Shown here in pieces: positions 42,651-50,847 of a stretch of DNA of 64,000 nt. The notes under the pieces are model-generated. The model was not told the origin of the DNA and ran no database searches. It worked only from the letters and a program-made list of their open reading frames with translations. The stretch's first letter is position 1; each line of letters opens with the position of its first letter. Source of the DNA: Streptomyces diastatochromogenes (GTDB lineage Bacteria; Actinomycetota; Actinomycetes; Streptomycetales; Streptomycetaceae); the NCBI RefSeq assembly GCF_002242805.1, contig NZ_MCGQ01000013.1, positions 440,540 to 504,539 of the forward strand. The letters run 5' to 3'. The translations under genes and the position numbers were made by a program.

Positions 42651-42685
42651 CCCGCGGGTCTGCAAGGAAAGGTTGACAGACAGTC

Positions 42686-43126
42686 ATGGCAACGGGCGAT
42701 GCTCTTTCCACCCATGTCTTCGGCGTGCAGCTCGGCGGCTACCTGGTCGAGTCGATCCAGGAGATCAGCGGGTTCACCGTCGAGGAGGATGTCGTCGAGG
42801 TCAAGCAGGTGACCTCGGAGGGCAAGCAGATCATCCGCAAGCAGCCGGGCGCCCGGCAGGCGGGCGAGATCACGATCACCCGGGGACTCGACCAGAGCAG
42901 CGAGTTCACCAAGTGGATCAAGGAGACCCTGAACAACGGGGCCGTGAACTCCGCGCGGCAGAACCTCACCATCGAGATCAAGGACACCGAGGGCAACACG
43001 GTCCGCCGTATCCAGCTGATGCAGGGCTGGGCCTCCAAGTGGGAAGGCCCGTCCCTGAAGGCGGGCGAGTCGTCCCCGGCCACCGAGACCGTCACGATCG
43101 TGTTCGAGGAGATCGTCGTCGAATGA
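42686..43126 (+). CDS. CIS inner tube protein (gp19/Hcp-like), first copy
   Basis: 146 aa, 35 nt after the sheath gene. THVFGVQLGGYLVESIQEIS, GFTVEEDVVEVKQVTSEGKQ and EITITRGLDQSSEFTKWIKE are the T4 gp19-like tube fold. Being next to the sheath gene, this is probably the main tube subunit, stacked as hexameric rings. Stop overlaps the next ATG (ATGA). Confidence 0.95.
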   Translation: MATGDALSTHVFGVQLGGYLVESIQEISGFTVEEDVVEVKQVTSEGKQIIRKQPGARQAGEITITRGLDQSSEFTKWIKETLNNGAVNSARQNLTIEIKDTEGNTVRRIQLMQGWASKWEGPSLKAGESSPATETVTIVFEEIVVE

Positions 43127-43611
43127 GGCGTCGTACGGTGACGGCGGGCAACCTGGAGGAGATACTCCAGGTCACGGCACCCGCCGCGGCGCCGGAGCAG
43201 GCGGCGGCCGCCCCCGCCGCCGCGCCCCGGGAGGACCACGGTCTGCGCACCGAGTTCGAGTTCGAGCTGCCGCGCGGGTACGTCGACGAGGCGGGCACGG
43301 TGCATCGTCATGGCGCGATGCGCCTGGCCACGGCCCGGGACGAGCTGCGGCCCCAGATCGATCTGCGGGTCAAGGAGAACCCGGCGTACCTGAGCGTCGT
43401 GCTGCTGAGCCAGGTGATCACCCGGATCGGTAGCATCACCGACGTGCACGCCGGGATCGTGGAACGGATGTACGCCACCGACGTCGCCTTCCTCCAGGAC
43501 TTCTACCGCCGCGTCAACAGCGAGGGCCACACCCGCGCGGCGGTGACGTGCCCGCACTGCGAGGGCGGCTTCGAGGTCGATCTCTCGGGTGGGCGCCTGG
43601 GGGAATCGTGA
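43123..43611 (+). CDS. CIS small structural/assembly protein with C-terminal CxxC
   Basis: 162 aa, ATG overlapping the tube gene stop. A flexible Ala/Pro/Gln linker (about 15-40) is followed by a folded domain: FEFELPRGYVDEAGTVHRHG, MRLATARDELRPQIDLRVKE and SVVLLSQVITRIGSITDVHA. A C-terminal CPHCEGGFEVDLSGG contains a single CxxC that could bind metal on dimerisation. Similar proteins follow tube genes in eCIS clusters and resemble tail-assembly chaperones; precise role not shown. Stop overlaps the next GTG. Confidence 0.82.
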   Translation: MRRRTVTAGNLEEILQVTAPAAAPEQAAAAPAAAPREDHGLRTEFEFELPRGYVDEAGTVHRHGAMRLATARDELRPQIDLRVKENPAYLSVVLLSQVITRIGSITDVHAGIVERMYATDVAFLQDFYRRVNSEGHTRAAVTCPHCEGGFEVDLSGGRLGES

Positions 43612-43766
43612 CGTACGCCCTTCCCCGGCTCCGGGAGGAGATCGCGTACATCGCCTATCACTTCCACTGGCAGCGCGAGGAGATCCTCGACCTGACCCAC
43701 GGCGAGCGCCGGCAGTGGGTGGCCGAGATCGCCCGCATCAACACCCGCATGAACGAAGGCGGTTGA
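43608..43766 (+). CDS. CIS small protein, DUF6760-like
   Basis: 52 aa, GTG at 43608 (GTGA overlap). TYALPRLREEIAYIAYHFHW, then QREEILDLTHGERRQWVAEI is nearly all helix and typical of small eCIS-encoded proteins. It occupies the place of the second, frameshift-linked tail chaperone of phages, but here it is a separate gene. The long proline-rich gene starts 4 nt later. Confidence 0.85.
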   Translation: MTYALPRLREEIAYIAYHFHWQREEILDLTHGERRQWVAEIARINTRMNEGG

Positions 43767-43770
43767 GCAC

Positions 43771-46700
43771 ATGGCATGGCGGGACAGGCTGCGCCGCCGG
43801 GCCGCCGGACGACCGGACACCGCGGAGCGTCCGCGGCGCGCGGGGCGCACCGGCGCCCCGGTGACAGCTCCGTCCGGTGCGGGCCCGGACCCGGGCACGC
43901 CCGGCGGCTCGGGTTCCGCCGCGCCGGTTCCCTCCGTGCCGCACGACTGGGACGGCGGCTGGCGCCGCACCGCCGCGCCCGAACTGACCCTCTCCCGCGC
44001 TCCGCTCGGCGTCAGCGACGGCCTCACCTTCCGCGCGGGCCTCGCCGCCTGGCAGAACCCGTCGTTCGACACCGGCCTGGGGCACGCCCTGCGGCCCACG
44101 GCCCCGACCGGCCTCGTACGGGGCGTCACGCGCCCGGCCGCCGCGCAGCCCACCCACACCGGCGGGGGGCCGCTGCTGCTGCGGGCCCTGCGCCCGGCGG
44201 GAGTGGAGGCGCCGCAGGGCGACGGGAATCCGGATGCCGGGACCCCGGCCGGCACGGCCCGGACGCCGCACGGCCGGACACCGCAGGTCCGGCCGTCCAG
44301 CGGCCGAGAAGTGCCGTCCGGTCCGAGCCCGTCCGGCCCGCTGCCCTCCGCCCCCGTCGTACGGCCCTCCGGCGGTACGGGAGCCGGGGAAGCGGGCTCG
44401 GGGGCGGAGCCCGTGGTGGCGCGTCCCGGCGGCAACAGCGACAACAGCGCGGCGGGGGAGGGGCGTTCGGGCAGCGCTCCGCGGACCCGTGGCCTCACGT
44501 CCGGGGATTCCCCCGCCGTGCTCTCCTCGTCGCCTTCCCCTGTGCAACGTGCCGCGGCGCCGGGCACGGCCCCGGTCGTGACCCCCGCCGACACCGGCCG
44601 CCCGCCGGTCGCTCGGGAGATTCCGCTGGTACGACGTGTGGTGGTGCTCCCGGGCACAGCCGCCGACGGGGGCGTGGCCCGCTCCGTGTCCGACGGGTCC
44701 GCCTCGGCGACACGGGCCGGCGCGTCCGGGCGGGACTCCGGGAGCGCCTCCCGGCCGTCGGCAGGTTCAGCAGGCCGTACGCCCTCCGGCCCCGCCGCCC
44801 GACCGGCAGGGGCACAGTCCGCCGGGGGAGGCGGACAGCCGGAAGCATCCCGCGCCTCGGGCGCCGAGGCGTCCGACCCCGCCGTCCGGCTCCGGCCGGT
44901 GGGGCCTCGCCTGACCGTCGCCCGGCGCCCGGCCGGACCCGTGCGCCGCATCCCCGCCCTGCGGCCCGCCGCCACCCCGGCGACCGCGGGCAGCGCCGCC
45001 CCCGGCGCATCCGGTCCCGCCTCCGCCGAGGCCGCACCGGCCGGTACGGGGATGCCCTCGACCGGCCCCGTACAGCGCGCCGCCACCCGCACGGCGAGCC
45101 GCGCGCCCCTCGGTGCCCCGCTGAGCGAGCTGCCCGCCACAGCCGCACCGGCGCCGCACGCCGCCCACGCCCCGCAGCCCCCGCCCGGCGCCGGATCCAT
45201 GTCTGGTCGGACGCTTCCGGTCGTCCAGCGCCACCCCGAAGGCACAGCGGAAGGCGCGGCCGGCACCTCGCGCCTGGCCGACAGTGGGGCGAGCGGAATG
45301 GCCCACGGCACCTCGCGCCCGGCCGACAGCGAGGGGAAAGGGACGGCCCACGGCATCCCGGACGGCCCCGCCGAGCCACGCCGGACCCCCGGTCCGGGCC
45401 GGAGCGGCGCACGTGTGCGCGGTGGCCTGGGCGCGCCGCTGCCCGCGTTGCCGCCGAGTGCCGATGTGACCGGTTCAGCCGCGCCCGGCGCCCGCGCCGC
45501 TCGCCCGGCGCCCAGCCCGGACGTCCCGCGCGGCCTGGCCCACCAGGACAGGGGAGCCGGAGCCGCTCCGGCACCGTCCGCGACGGATCGCGACCGGACG
45601 CCCGGCGAGGCCGCACCCCTCCGGCGGGAAGAGGGCGGAGCGGACGCCCCGCTGCTGGGGGCCGTCGACGTCCAGCGCAGTCTCGCGGACCAGCCCACCA
45701 CCGCGGGCACCACGTCACCCCGCCCCACGAGCCATGGGGACGGGCCGGCCACACCGCTGGTGACGCCGTCTCCGGTCGGGGTACCGGAAGGCGCAGCGGG
45801 TACGGCAGGCTCGGCAGGGAATGCGCCACGTTCCGGTGTGACCTCCGGCGGGCCGGTCCCGGGCGGGCAACGGCCCCAGGGCCCCGGCGCCCCGGGCCCG
45901 GTCGTCGTGGCCCGGGCCATGGCTGACGGCACCCAAGGCAGCGGGACCCCTGCCGCCGGCCCGCCGTCCGCACCGGCGGCACCCCACGTCCTCGGCGCCG
46001 CAGACGCCCGGCCCCCCGGCGCGGCCGACCCGCGCGTTCTCACCGCGACCCGCTCCGGAGCGCACTCCGCCCCGGCGGCACTCCGCTCCCTCCAGTTGCT
46101 CCACGCGCGCCCGCTCACCGTGAACACCCGCGCTCCGGAGGGGGTGGCACAGCCCGCTGCCTCCCGCACCGGCGGCCGTCCCGTGGTGGCCGCGCGCTGG
46201 CCCGGCGCGTCGGCCGCCCGCCAGGGCGAGCCCGCGCCGCCCACCGGAGCGTCCGCGCGGCCGTCCCGGAGCCCGAGCCCGTCCGCAGGCACCCCGGCGA
46301 GGTCTCGGGTACAGCGGGCCGCGACCGCGCACGGGCCCGAGAGCTCGGGGGTACGAAGCACCAGTTCCCCGGCGACGCCTCGGGTACAGCGGGCCGCGAC
46401 CGCGTACGGACCGGACAACTCGGGGGTGCGAAACACAGGTTCCCCGGGGAACGTCCAGCGCGTACCGGTCGTACGGCCTGCACCGCCGGGGCCCGAGACC
46501 TCCGGGGCGCTCGCCCGGGCCGACGCCGTACCGGGGCGTCCCCTGCCGGTGACTGCCCCGCAGGCGCCGCCGCTCGCGGACCGACCGCCGGCTACGTCGG
46601 CACCGGCACCGGCACCGGCACCGGAAGGGACCGTTCCCGTGGTCCGGCCGAGGAACGTCGAGCCAGGCCCCCGACCGGCGGCGGGCGGCGGCGGGAACAG

Positions 46701-47001
46701 CCCGACGGCACCCCCGGTCCAGCGCGCGGTCTCCGGCGCCGGGAACACCGGGTCCAAGGGCGTACCGCCCAAGGCGGCGCCGGCGCGCGGCAAGCAGCAG
46801 CCGTCCGGCACGCCCACCACGTCCTCGATGTCCGCCGCCTCCGGCAAGCGCACGGCCCACCGCGCCGAGGCACCGCAGGACCCCGGCATCGACCTGGACG
46901 ACCTGGCGCGCCGTCTGCTGGACCCGATGGCCCGGCTGCTGCGCACCGAGCTGCGGCGCGGCCGGGAACGAACAGGCCGCCCCTACGACGGACGCCGCTG
47001 A
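43771..47001 (+). CDS. Long Pro/Ala/Gly-rich, VQR-repeat CIS protein, function unknown
   Basis: 1076 aa, ATG at 43771. A basic N-terminus (MAWRDRLRRRAAGRPDT) and a short conserved-looking segment (WDGGWRRTAAPELTLSRAPL, about 72-120) precede some 900 residues of disordered Pro/Ala/Gly/Arg sequence. Eight VQR motifs recur (for example SPVQRAAAP at 258, GPVQRAATR at 434, VDVQRSLAD, RVQRAATAHG, RVQRAATAYG, NVQRVPVV, PPVQRAVSG). A helical C-terminus (DPGIDLDDLARRLLDPMARL) ends in Arg-rich sequence. No tape-measure coiled coil. The same VQR motif occurs three times in the cargo-like DUF4157 protein. Codon bias is strong in this frame, so it is real, not an antisense shadow. Confidence 0.8.
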   Translation: MAWRDRLRRRAAGRPDTAERPRRAGRTGAPVTAPSGAGPDPGTPGGSGSAAPVPSVPHDWDGGWRRTAAPELTLSRAPLGVSDGLTFRAGLAAWQNPSFDTGLGHALRPTAPTGLVRGVTRPAAAQPTHTGGGPLLLRALRPAGVEAPQGDGNPDAGTPAGTARTPHGRTPQVRPSSGREVPSGPSPSGPLPSAPVVRPSGGTGAGEAGSGAEPVVARPGGNSDNSAAGEGRSGSAPRTRGLTSGDSPAVLSSSPSPVQRAAAPGTAPVVTPADTGRPPVAREIPLVRRVVVLPGTAADGGVARSVSDGSASATRAGASGRDSGSASRPSAGSAGRTPSGPAARPAGAQSAGGGGQPEASRASGAEASDPAVRLRPVGPRLTVARRPAGPVRRIPALRPAATPATAGSAAPGASGPASAEAAPAGTGMPSTGPVQRAATRTASRAPLGAPLSELPATAAPAPHAAHAPQPPPGAGSMSGRTLPVVQRHPEGTAEGAAGTSRLADSGASGMAHGTSRPADSEGKGTAHGIPDGPAEPRRTPGPGRSGARVRGGLGAPLPALPPSADVTGSAAPGARAARPAPSPDVPRGLAHQDRGAGAAPAPSATDRDRTPGEAAPLRREEGGADAPLLGAVDVQRSLADQPTTAGTTSPRPTSHGDGPATPLVTPSPVGVPEGAAGTAGSAGNAPRSGVTSGGPVPGGQRPQGPGAPGPVVVARAMADGTQGSGTPAAGPPSAPAAPHVLGAADARPPGAADPRVLTATRSGAHSAPAALRSLQLLHARPLTVNTRAPEGVAQPAASRTGGRPVVAARWPGASAARQGEPAPPTGASARPSRSPSPSAGTPARSRVQRAATAHGPESSGVRSTSSPATPRVQRAATAYGPDNSGVRNTGSPGNVQRVPVVRPAPPGPETSGALARADAVPGRPLPVTAPQAPPLADRPPATSAPAPAPAPEGTVPVVRPRNVEPGPRPAAGGGGNSPTAPPVQRAVSGAGNTGSKGVPPKAAPARGKQQPSGTPTTSSMSAASGKRTAHRAEAPQDPGIDLDDLARRLLDPMARLLRTELRRGRERTGRPYDGRR
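45262..45350 (+). repeat. 45-bp tandem repeat inside the VQR protein gene
   Basis: Two near-identical units starting at 45262 and 45307 (period 45 nt, 15 residues), each encoding GTSRxADSxxxGxAH. Confidence 0.7.
46306..46450 (+). repeat. 75-bp tandem repeat inside the VQR protein gene
   Basis: Two units starting at 46306 and 46381 (period 75 nt, 25 residues), each encoding RVQRAATAxGPxxSGVRxTxSP. It duplicates a VQR motif with its surroundings. Confidence 0.78.
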
Positions 47002-47034
47002 GGGCACGGGACGGATCGGACGGATGACTGACGA

Positions 47035-47460
47035 ATGACGGACAACATCTTCGCGACGAGCGTGTTCTTCCGGCTCGCGATCGGCGGCAACGACCTGGGT
47101 GCCTTCCACACCTGCTCCGGCATGGGCGCCGAGGTCGAGATGGAGAGCTACGCGGAGGGCGGCAACAACGACTTCACCTGGCAGCTCCCCGGCCGCGTGA
47201 CCTGGTCGAACATCACGCTCACCCGGCCGGTCACCGCCGACACGGCGAAGATCGCCCGCTGGCTCGACGAGACGCTGAAGCGGGTGGAGCCCAAGGACGG
47301 CGAGATCGTGGCACTGCGGCCGGACCTGTCCCGGATCATCAGCTGGCAGGTGTTCGGGATCGTCCCGGTGCGCTGGCAGGGCCCGTCCTTCGACCCCAAC
47401 AACTCGCAGGCCGCGGTGGAGACCCTGGAGATCGCCCACGAGGGGCTGCGCCCGTCCTGA
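47035..47460 (+). CDS. CIS tube-type protein, second copy (tube initiator, Afp5-like)
   Basis: 141 aa. FATSVFFRLAIGGNDLGAFH, TCSGMGAEVEMESYAEGGNN and FTWQLPGRVTWSNITLTRPV are a second gp19-like tube fold, differing clearly from the first. Placement directly before the LysM hub gene fits an adaptor ring joining hub and tube, as Afp5 or Afp1b-type proteins do. Confidence 0.93.
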   Translation: MTDNIFATSVFFRLAIGGNDLGAFHTCSGMGAEVEMESYAEGGNNDFTWQLPGRVTWSNITLTRPVTADTAKIARWLDETLKRVEPKDGEIVALRPDLSRIISWQVFGIVPVRWQGPSFDPNNSQAAVETLEIAHEGLRPS

Positions 47461-47524
47461 CCTGCCGTCATCGACCGTCCCGCGCCCCCGTTCCCGCCGT
47501 TCGCCCCGGAAAGGAAGTCCCGGC

Positions 47525-48247
47525 ATGTCCCCAGCGTCCCGCTCCAGTCGGGCCAGGGCCCAGCTGACGCTGAAGGAGCCCCCGGCCTCCGTCGGCGCCA
47601 AGCCCGGCGGGACGATCGCGCGGCTGAACCTCCAGTTCAACCCGTCCACGCTGGAGCTGCGCAAGACCACCGAGTGGCGGCGCTCCCCGTCCCGGATGGC
47701 GGGGCAGTCGGCGCTGCCCGAGTTCGTCGGCAGCGGCCCGCGCGAGCTGAGCCTGGAGGTGTTCCTGGACGCCACCGCCACCCACGACAACTCCGTGGAG
47801 CTGGCGGTGGAGAAGCTGATGAAGGCGTGCGTGCCGACGCCGGCCAGCCTGGGCCGCAAGAAGCCGGCCAGTCCCTGGGTGCGGTTCGAGTGGGGCACCG
47901 CGCGGACGACCTCGTTCGACGGGGTGCTCTCCAGCCTGTCGGTGTCGTACACGCTCTTCGACGTGGACGGAAAGCCGCTGCGGGCCACCTGCGCGCTGTC
48001 CATCGAGGAGGCGAGCGTGGACCCGCCGGGCCAGAACCCGACGTCCGGCGCACGCACCGCGCGCAGTACGCACACCGTCGTGGCGGGCGACAGCCTGGCC
48101 CTGCTGGCCTGGCGGGAGTACGGCGACGCGACGGCCTGGCGGGTCATCGCGGAGGCGAACGAGATCGACGACCCGATGGCGCTCGTACCCGGCACCGAAC
48201 TGGTGGTGCCGGGGCTGCGCGACGCGGGCGCTGAGGAGGAGCAGTGA
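47525..48247 (+). CDS. cis7: CIS tube/hub adaptor with LysM domain (Afp7-like)
   Basis: 240 aa, ATG with GGAAAGGAAG upstream. A first domain (LNLQFNPSTLELRKTTEWRR, ELSLEVFLDATATHDNSVEL, ACVPTPASLGRKKPASPWVR) is followed by a LysM module THTVVAGDSLALLAWREYGD, then WRVIAEANEIDDPMALVPGT. This is the eCIS tube-LysM protein (T4 gp53/gp54-like) that links spike hub to tube. In this setting LysM is a structural module, not a wall-binding one. Stop overlaps the spike gene start. Confidence 0.94.
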   Translation: MSPASRSSRARAQLTLKEPPASVGAKPGGTIARLNLQFNPSTLELRKTTEWRRSPSRMAGQSALPEFVGSGPRELSLEVFLDATATHDNSVELAVEKLMKACVPTPASLGRKKPASPWVRFEWGTARTTSFDGVLSSLSVSYTLFDVDGKPLRATCALSIEEASVDPPGQNPTSGARTARSTHTVVAGDSLALLAWREYGDATAWRVIAEANEIDDPMALVPGTELVVPGLRDAGAEEEQ

Positions 48248-50073
48248 CCACACCCGAGGCGCGGGGCGGCCGGTCGTTCGCGGCGGACCCCGTCGTGGAG
48301 ACCCCCGCCGAACTTCCACCGATCTGGGCCGCCCAGCTGGTGAGCTGCGTGGTGGACGAGAACGTGGGCCTGCCGGACGCGGCGGTGCTCACCTTCCGCG
48401 ACCCCGACCACGAGTTCCTGAGGGCGACCGGCATCACCATCGGCACCCCGCTGCGGGTGTCGGTGGTGACCGTGAACGGGCAGGCGCGCGAGCGGCTGTT
48501 CAACGGCGAGGTGACCGCTCTGGAGGTGGACCGGGACCGCACCGGCTCGTTCACGGTGGTGCGCGCCTACTCCAAGGCGCACCGCCTCCAGCGCGGCCGG
48601 AAGGTGGTGGCGTACCGGAACATGACGGCGGCGGCGATCGTCCGCAAGGTGGCCGCCGGCGCCGGGCTGGCCTGCGGAACCGTGCAGGCCGCGCCCGTCA
48701 CGTACCAGCAGCTCTCGCAGGCGAACGTGTCCGACTGGGACTTCCTGCAGTTCCTGGCGGCCGAGAGCGGCGCGCAGGTGCGCGTCGACGACAAGGGGCT
48801 GCTCCAGTTCACCAAGCCGCAGAAGGCGTCCGGCGCGCCCGCGCCGTCGACCCCGGCCACCCGGAACCCGATGGTGCTGGAGTACGGCCGGAACCTGCTG
48901 GCGCTGCGGGCCTCGCTGTCGGCCGCGGACGGCGCGCAGCAGGTGGAGGTGCGCGGCTGGGACGTCACCACCAAGCGGCCGCTGGTGTCCCGGCAGCCGT
49001 CGGTGACCAGTGACACGGTGGTGCCGGGTCTGAGCCCGGCGCTCGCCGCCCGCTTCGGCAAGTCGTCGAAGCTGACCGTCACCGACACCCCGTACCGCAC
49101 CCAGGCCGAGACGACCGCCGTCGCGGACGCGGTGGCGGACCAGGTCGGCGCGGGCTTCGGCGAGCTGGAGGCGGTGGTCGAGGGCAACCCCCGGCTGCGG
49201 GCGGGCAAGCCCGTGGCGCTCGGCAACGTCGGGCAGGCGTTCTCCGGCAGGTACACGGCGACGGCGGTGCAGCACGTCCTCGAACCGCAGGGCGGGTACC
49301 GGACGACGGTGTGGGTCAGCGCCAGCCCGGACCGCTCGCTCACCGGCCTGGTGACCGGCGCCAACGCGCCGTCCCGCGGCGCGCGCATGCCGGGACTGGC
49401 GATCGGCGTGGTGACGGACGTACGCGAACCGGGCGGCTCCGAGCGCGGCGCGGTGAAACTGAAGTTCCCCTGGCTGGACGACACCTACGTCACCGACTGG
49501 GTCCGCACCGTGCAGTGGGGCGGCAAGGGCGGCGGAGGCGTGGTGAGTCCCGAGGTCAACGACGAGGTCCTGGTGGGCTTCGAACAGGGCCTGCTGGACA
49601 GCCCGTACGTCATCGGAGGGCTCTACAACGGCGTGGACAAGCCGTCGCCCCACGACGTCCCGCTGATCGACAGGACCAGCGGGAAGGTCAACCGCCGCTC
49701 CATCGTGTCGCGTTCGGGGCACCGCGTGGAGCTGCTCGACGCGAGGGCACCGGGGCGCTCCGGGGTGCGGCTGATGACCGGCGACGAGCGCCTCGAAGTG
49801 TTCCTCGACGACCGGCAGGACCGGATCGAACTGAAGGTGTACGCCGGGAAGGGCAGCCGACAGCCCCTCACCTCCGTCCTGCTCGACCGGAAGGGCATCA
49901 CCCTGGACGCGGGGCGGGGCGACGTGAGCGTGTCGGGCCGCAACGTGGACATCCAGGGCAGGGTCGGCGTGAAGATCGGCGGCCGTTCGGTGAGCGTCAC
50001 CGGCAGCTCGGACGTCACCGTCGACGGCGGCCTCCTCGGCGTCCTCAAGGCCAAGCTCATCCGCATCAACTGA
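48244..50073 (+). CDS. cis8: CIS VgrG-like spike/hub protein (Afp8-like)
   Basis: 609 aa, GTG at 48244 (GTGA overlap). A gp27-like hub (LVSCVVDENVGLPDAAVLTF, IVRKVAAGAGLACGTVQAAP, ANVSDWDFLQFLAAESGAQV) is followed by a gp5-like OB domain (LAIGVVTDVREPGGSERGAV, KLKFPWLDDTYVTDWVRTVQ, VNDEVLVGFEQGLLDSPYVI). A beta-helical needle (KGITLDAGRGDVSVSGRNVD, INIQGRVGVKIGGRSVSV-like region near 49950-50010) ends the protein. Trimeric spike; no extra C-terminal effector domain is attached. Confidence 0.95.
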   Translation: MTTPEARGGRSFAADPVVETPAELPPIWAAQLVSCVVDENVGLPDAAVLTFRDPDHEFLRATGITIGTPLRVSVVTVNGQARERLFNGEVTALEVDRDRTGSFTVVRAYSKAHRLQRGRKVVAYRNMTAAAIVRKVAAGAGLACGTVQAAPVTYQQLSQANVSDWDFLQFLAAESGAQVRVDDKGLLQFTKPQKASGAPAPSTPATRNPMVLEYGRNLLALRASLSAADGAQQVEVRGWDVTTKRPLVSRQPSVTSDTVVPGLSPALAARFGKSSKLTVTDTPYRTQAETTAVADAVADQVGAGFGELEAVVEGNPRLRAGKPVALGNVGQAFSGRYTATAVQHVLEPQGGYRTTVWVSASPDRSLTGLVTGANAPSRGARMPGLAIGVVTDVREPGGSERGAVKLKFPWLDDTYVTDWVRTVQWGGKGGGGVVSPEVNDEVLVGFEQGLLDSPYVIGGLYNGVDKPSPHDVPLIDRTSGKVNRRSIVSRSGHRVELLDARAPGRSGVRLMTGDERLEVFLDDRQDRIELKVYAGKGSRQPLTSVLLDRKGITLDAGRGDVSVSGRNVDIQGRVGVKIGGRSVSVTGSSDVTVDGGLLGVLKAKLIRIN

Positions 50074-50107
50074 CCTCTGTCCCCGGACATTCCGAAAGGA
50101 GCGCCGC

Positions 50108-50425
50108 ATGCCTGCCGCAGCCCGTACCGGCGACCCCACCAACCACGGCGGGGTGATCGCCACCCCGCCGCCCGCCGCCGCCAGGGCGGTGGCAACCGTG
50201 CTGATCGGCGGCCGCCCCGCCGCCGTCGTGGGCAGCGTGCACACCTGCGTGGTACCGCCGCACGCGGCCCTGGGACCCGGCAACGTGATCATGCCCAACC
50301 CGGCCGGGCTCGCCTCGGGCGCCGTCCTCATCGGCGGGCTGCCGGCCGCGCGGGCGCGGGACCAGACGACGTGCGGCGCCATGATCGTGACCGGCGCCCC
50401 GAACGTCCTGATCGGCGGTGTGTGA
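50108..50425 (+). CDS. cis10: CIS PAAR tip protein (Afp10-like)
   Basis: 105 aa, ATG with AAAGGAGCG upstream. PAARTGDPTNHGGVIATPPP, VLIGGRPAAVVGSVHTCVVP, NVIMPNPAGLASGAVLIGGL and ITCGAMIVTGAPNVLIGG-type ending show the PAAR repeat fold with its metal His/Cys residues (HGG, HTC, TTCG). It sharpens the spike. Its stop shares one base with the gp25 start (TGATG). Confidence 0.95.
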   Translation: MPAAARTGDPTNHGGVIATPPPAAARAVATVLIGGRPAAVVGSVHTCVVPPHAALGPGNVIMPNPAGLASGAVLIGGLPAARARDQTTCGAMIVTGAPNVLIGGV

Positions 50426-50847
50426 TGAGTGAGCGGTTCATCGGCCGCGGCTGGGCGTTCCCGCTGCGGGTCTCGCCGACCGGCGGGATCGGCATGGTCG
50501 AACGGGAGCGGGAGATCGAGGAGGCGATCCGCCTGGTGCTCGGCACCGCGCCGGGCGAGCGCCCGATGCGCCCCGAGTTCGGCTGCGGCATCCACGACTA
50601 CGTCTTCGCCCCCGGCAACGGCGCCACCGCCGGACGTATCGCACAACAGGTGCGCGAGGCGCTCGAACGGTGGGAGCCGCGGATCGCGGTGGACGACGTG
50701 GTGGTCGCCTTCGACGCCGTCGAGGACGGCACCCTCTACATCGACGTGCACTACACCGTGCGCTCCACCAACGACCGGCGCAACCTGGTCTTTCCCTTCT
50801 ACACGATCCCCTCCGAGGAGGGGGCCGAGGAAGGGGGCGCGGACTGA
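50425..50847 (+). CDS. cis9: CIS baseplate wedge protein, gp25-like (Afp9-like)
   Basis: 140 aa, ATG at 50425. FIGRGWAFPLRVSPTGGIGM, VEREREIEEAIRLVLGTAPG, then ERPMRPEFGCGIHDYVFAPG is the gp25/lysozyme-related signature (ERxxxPxFG). It joins the wedge to the sheath initiator. Stop and next start overlap (TGATG). Confidence 0.96.
   Translation: MSERFIGRGWAFPLRVSPTGGIGMVEREREIEEAIRLVLGTAPGERPMRPEFGCGIHDYVFAPGNGATAGRIAQQVREALERWEPRIAVDDVVVAFDAVEDGTLYIDVHYTVRSTNDRRNLVFPFYTIPSEEGAEEGGAD

Noticed and set aside
40809..42665. The minus-strand frame of the DUF4157 gene stays open upstream to 42665, suggesting a 1093-aa protein
   Set aside because: The extension is exactly antisense to the sheath gene, and a strong ribosome site (GGAGGAAG) precedes the ATG at 40808. 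It is a GC-driven open frame.
46600..46640. Short CCGGCA repeats that could hint at a CRISPR-like or satellite array
   Set aside because: It is a 6-nt in-frame repeat encoding Ala-Pro inside the VQR protein. There are no spacers.
43503..50751. Very long antisense open frames on the minus strand across the CIS operon (over 1100 and 1600 codons)
   Set aside because: They mirror genes with clear family signatures or G/C third-position bias on the plus strand. Stops are simply rare in such GC-rich DNA.
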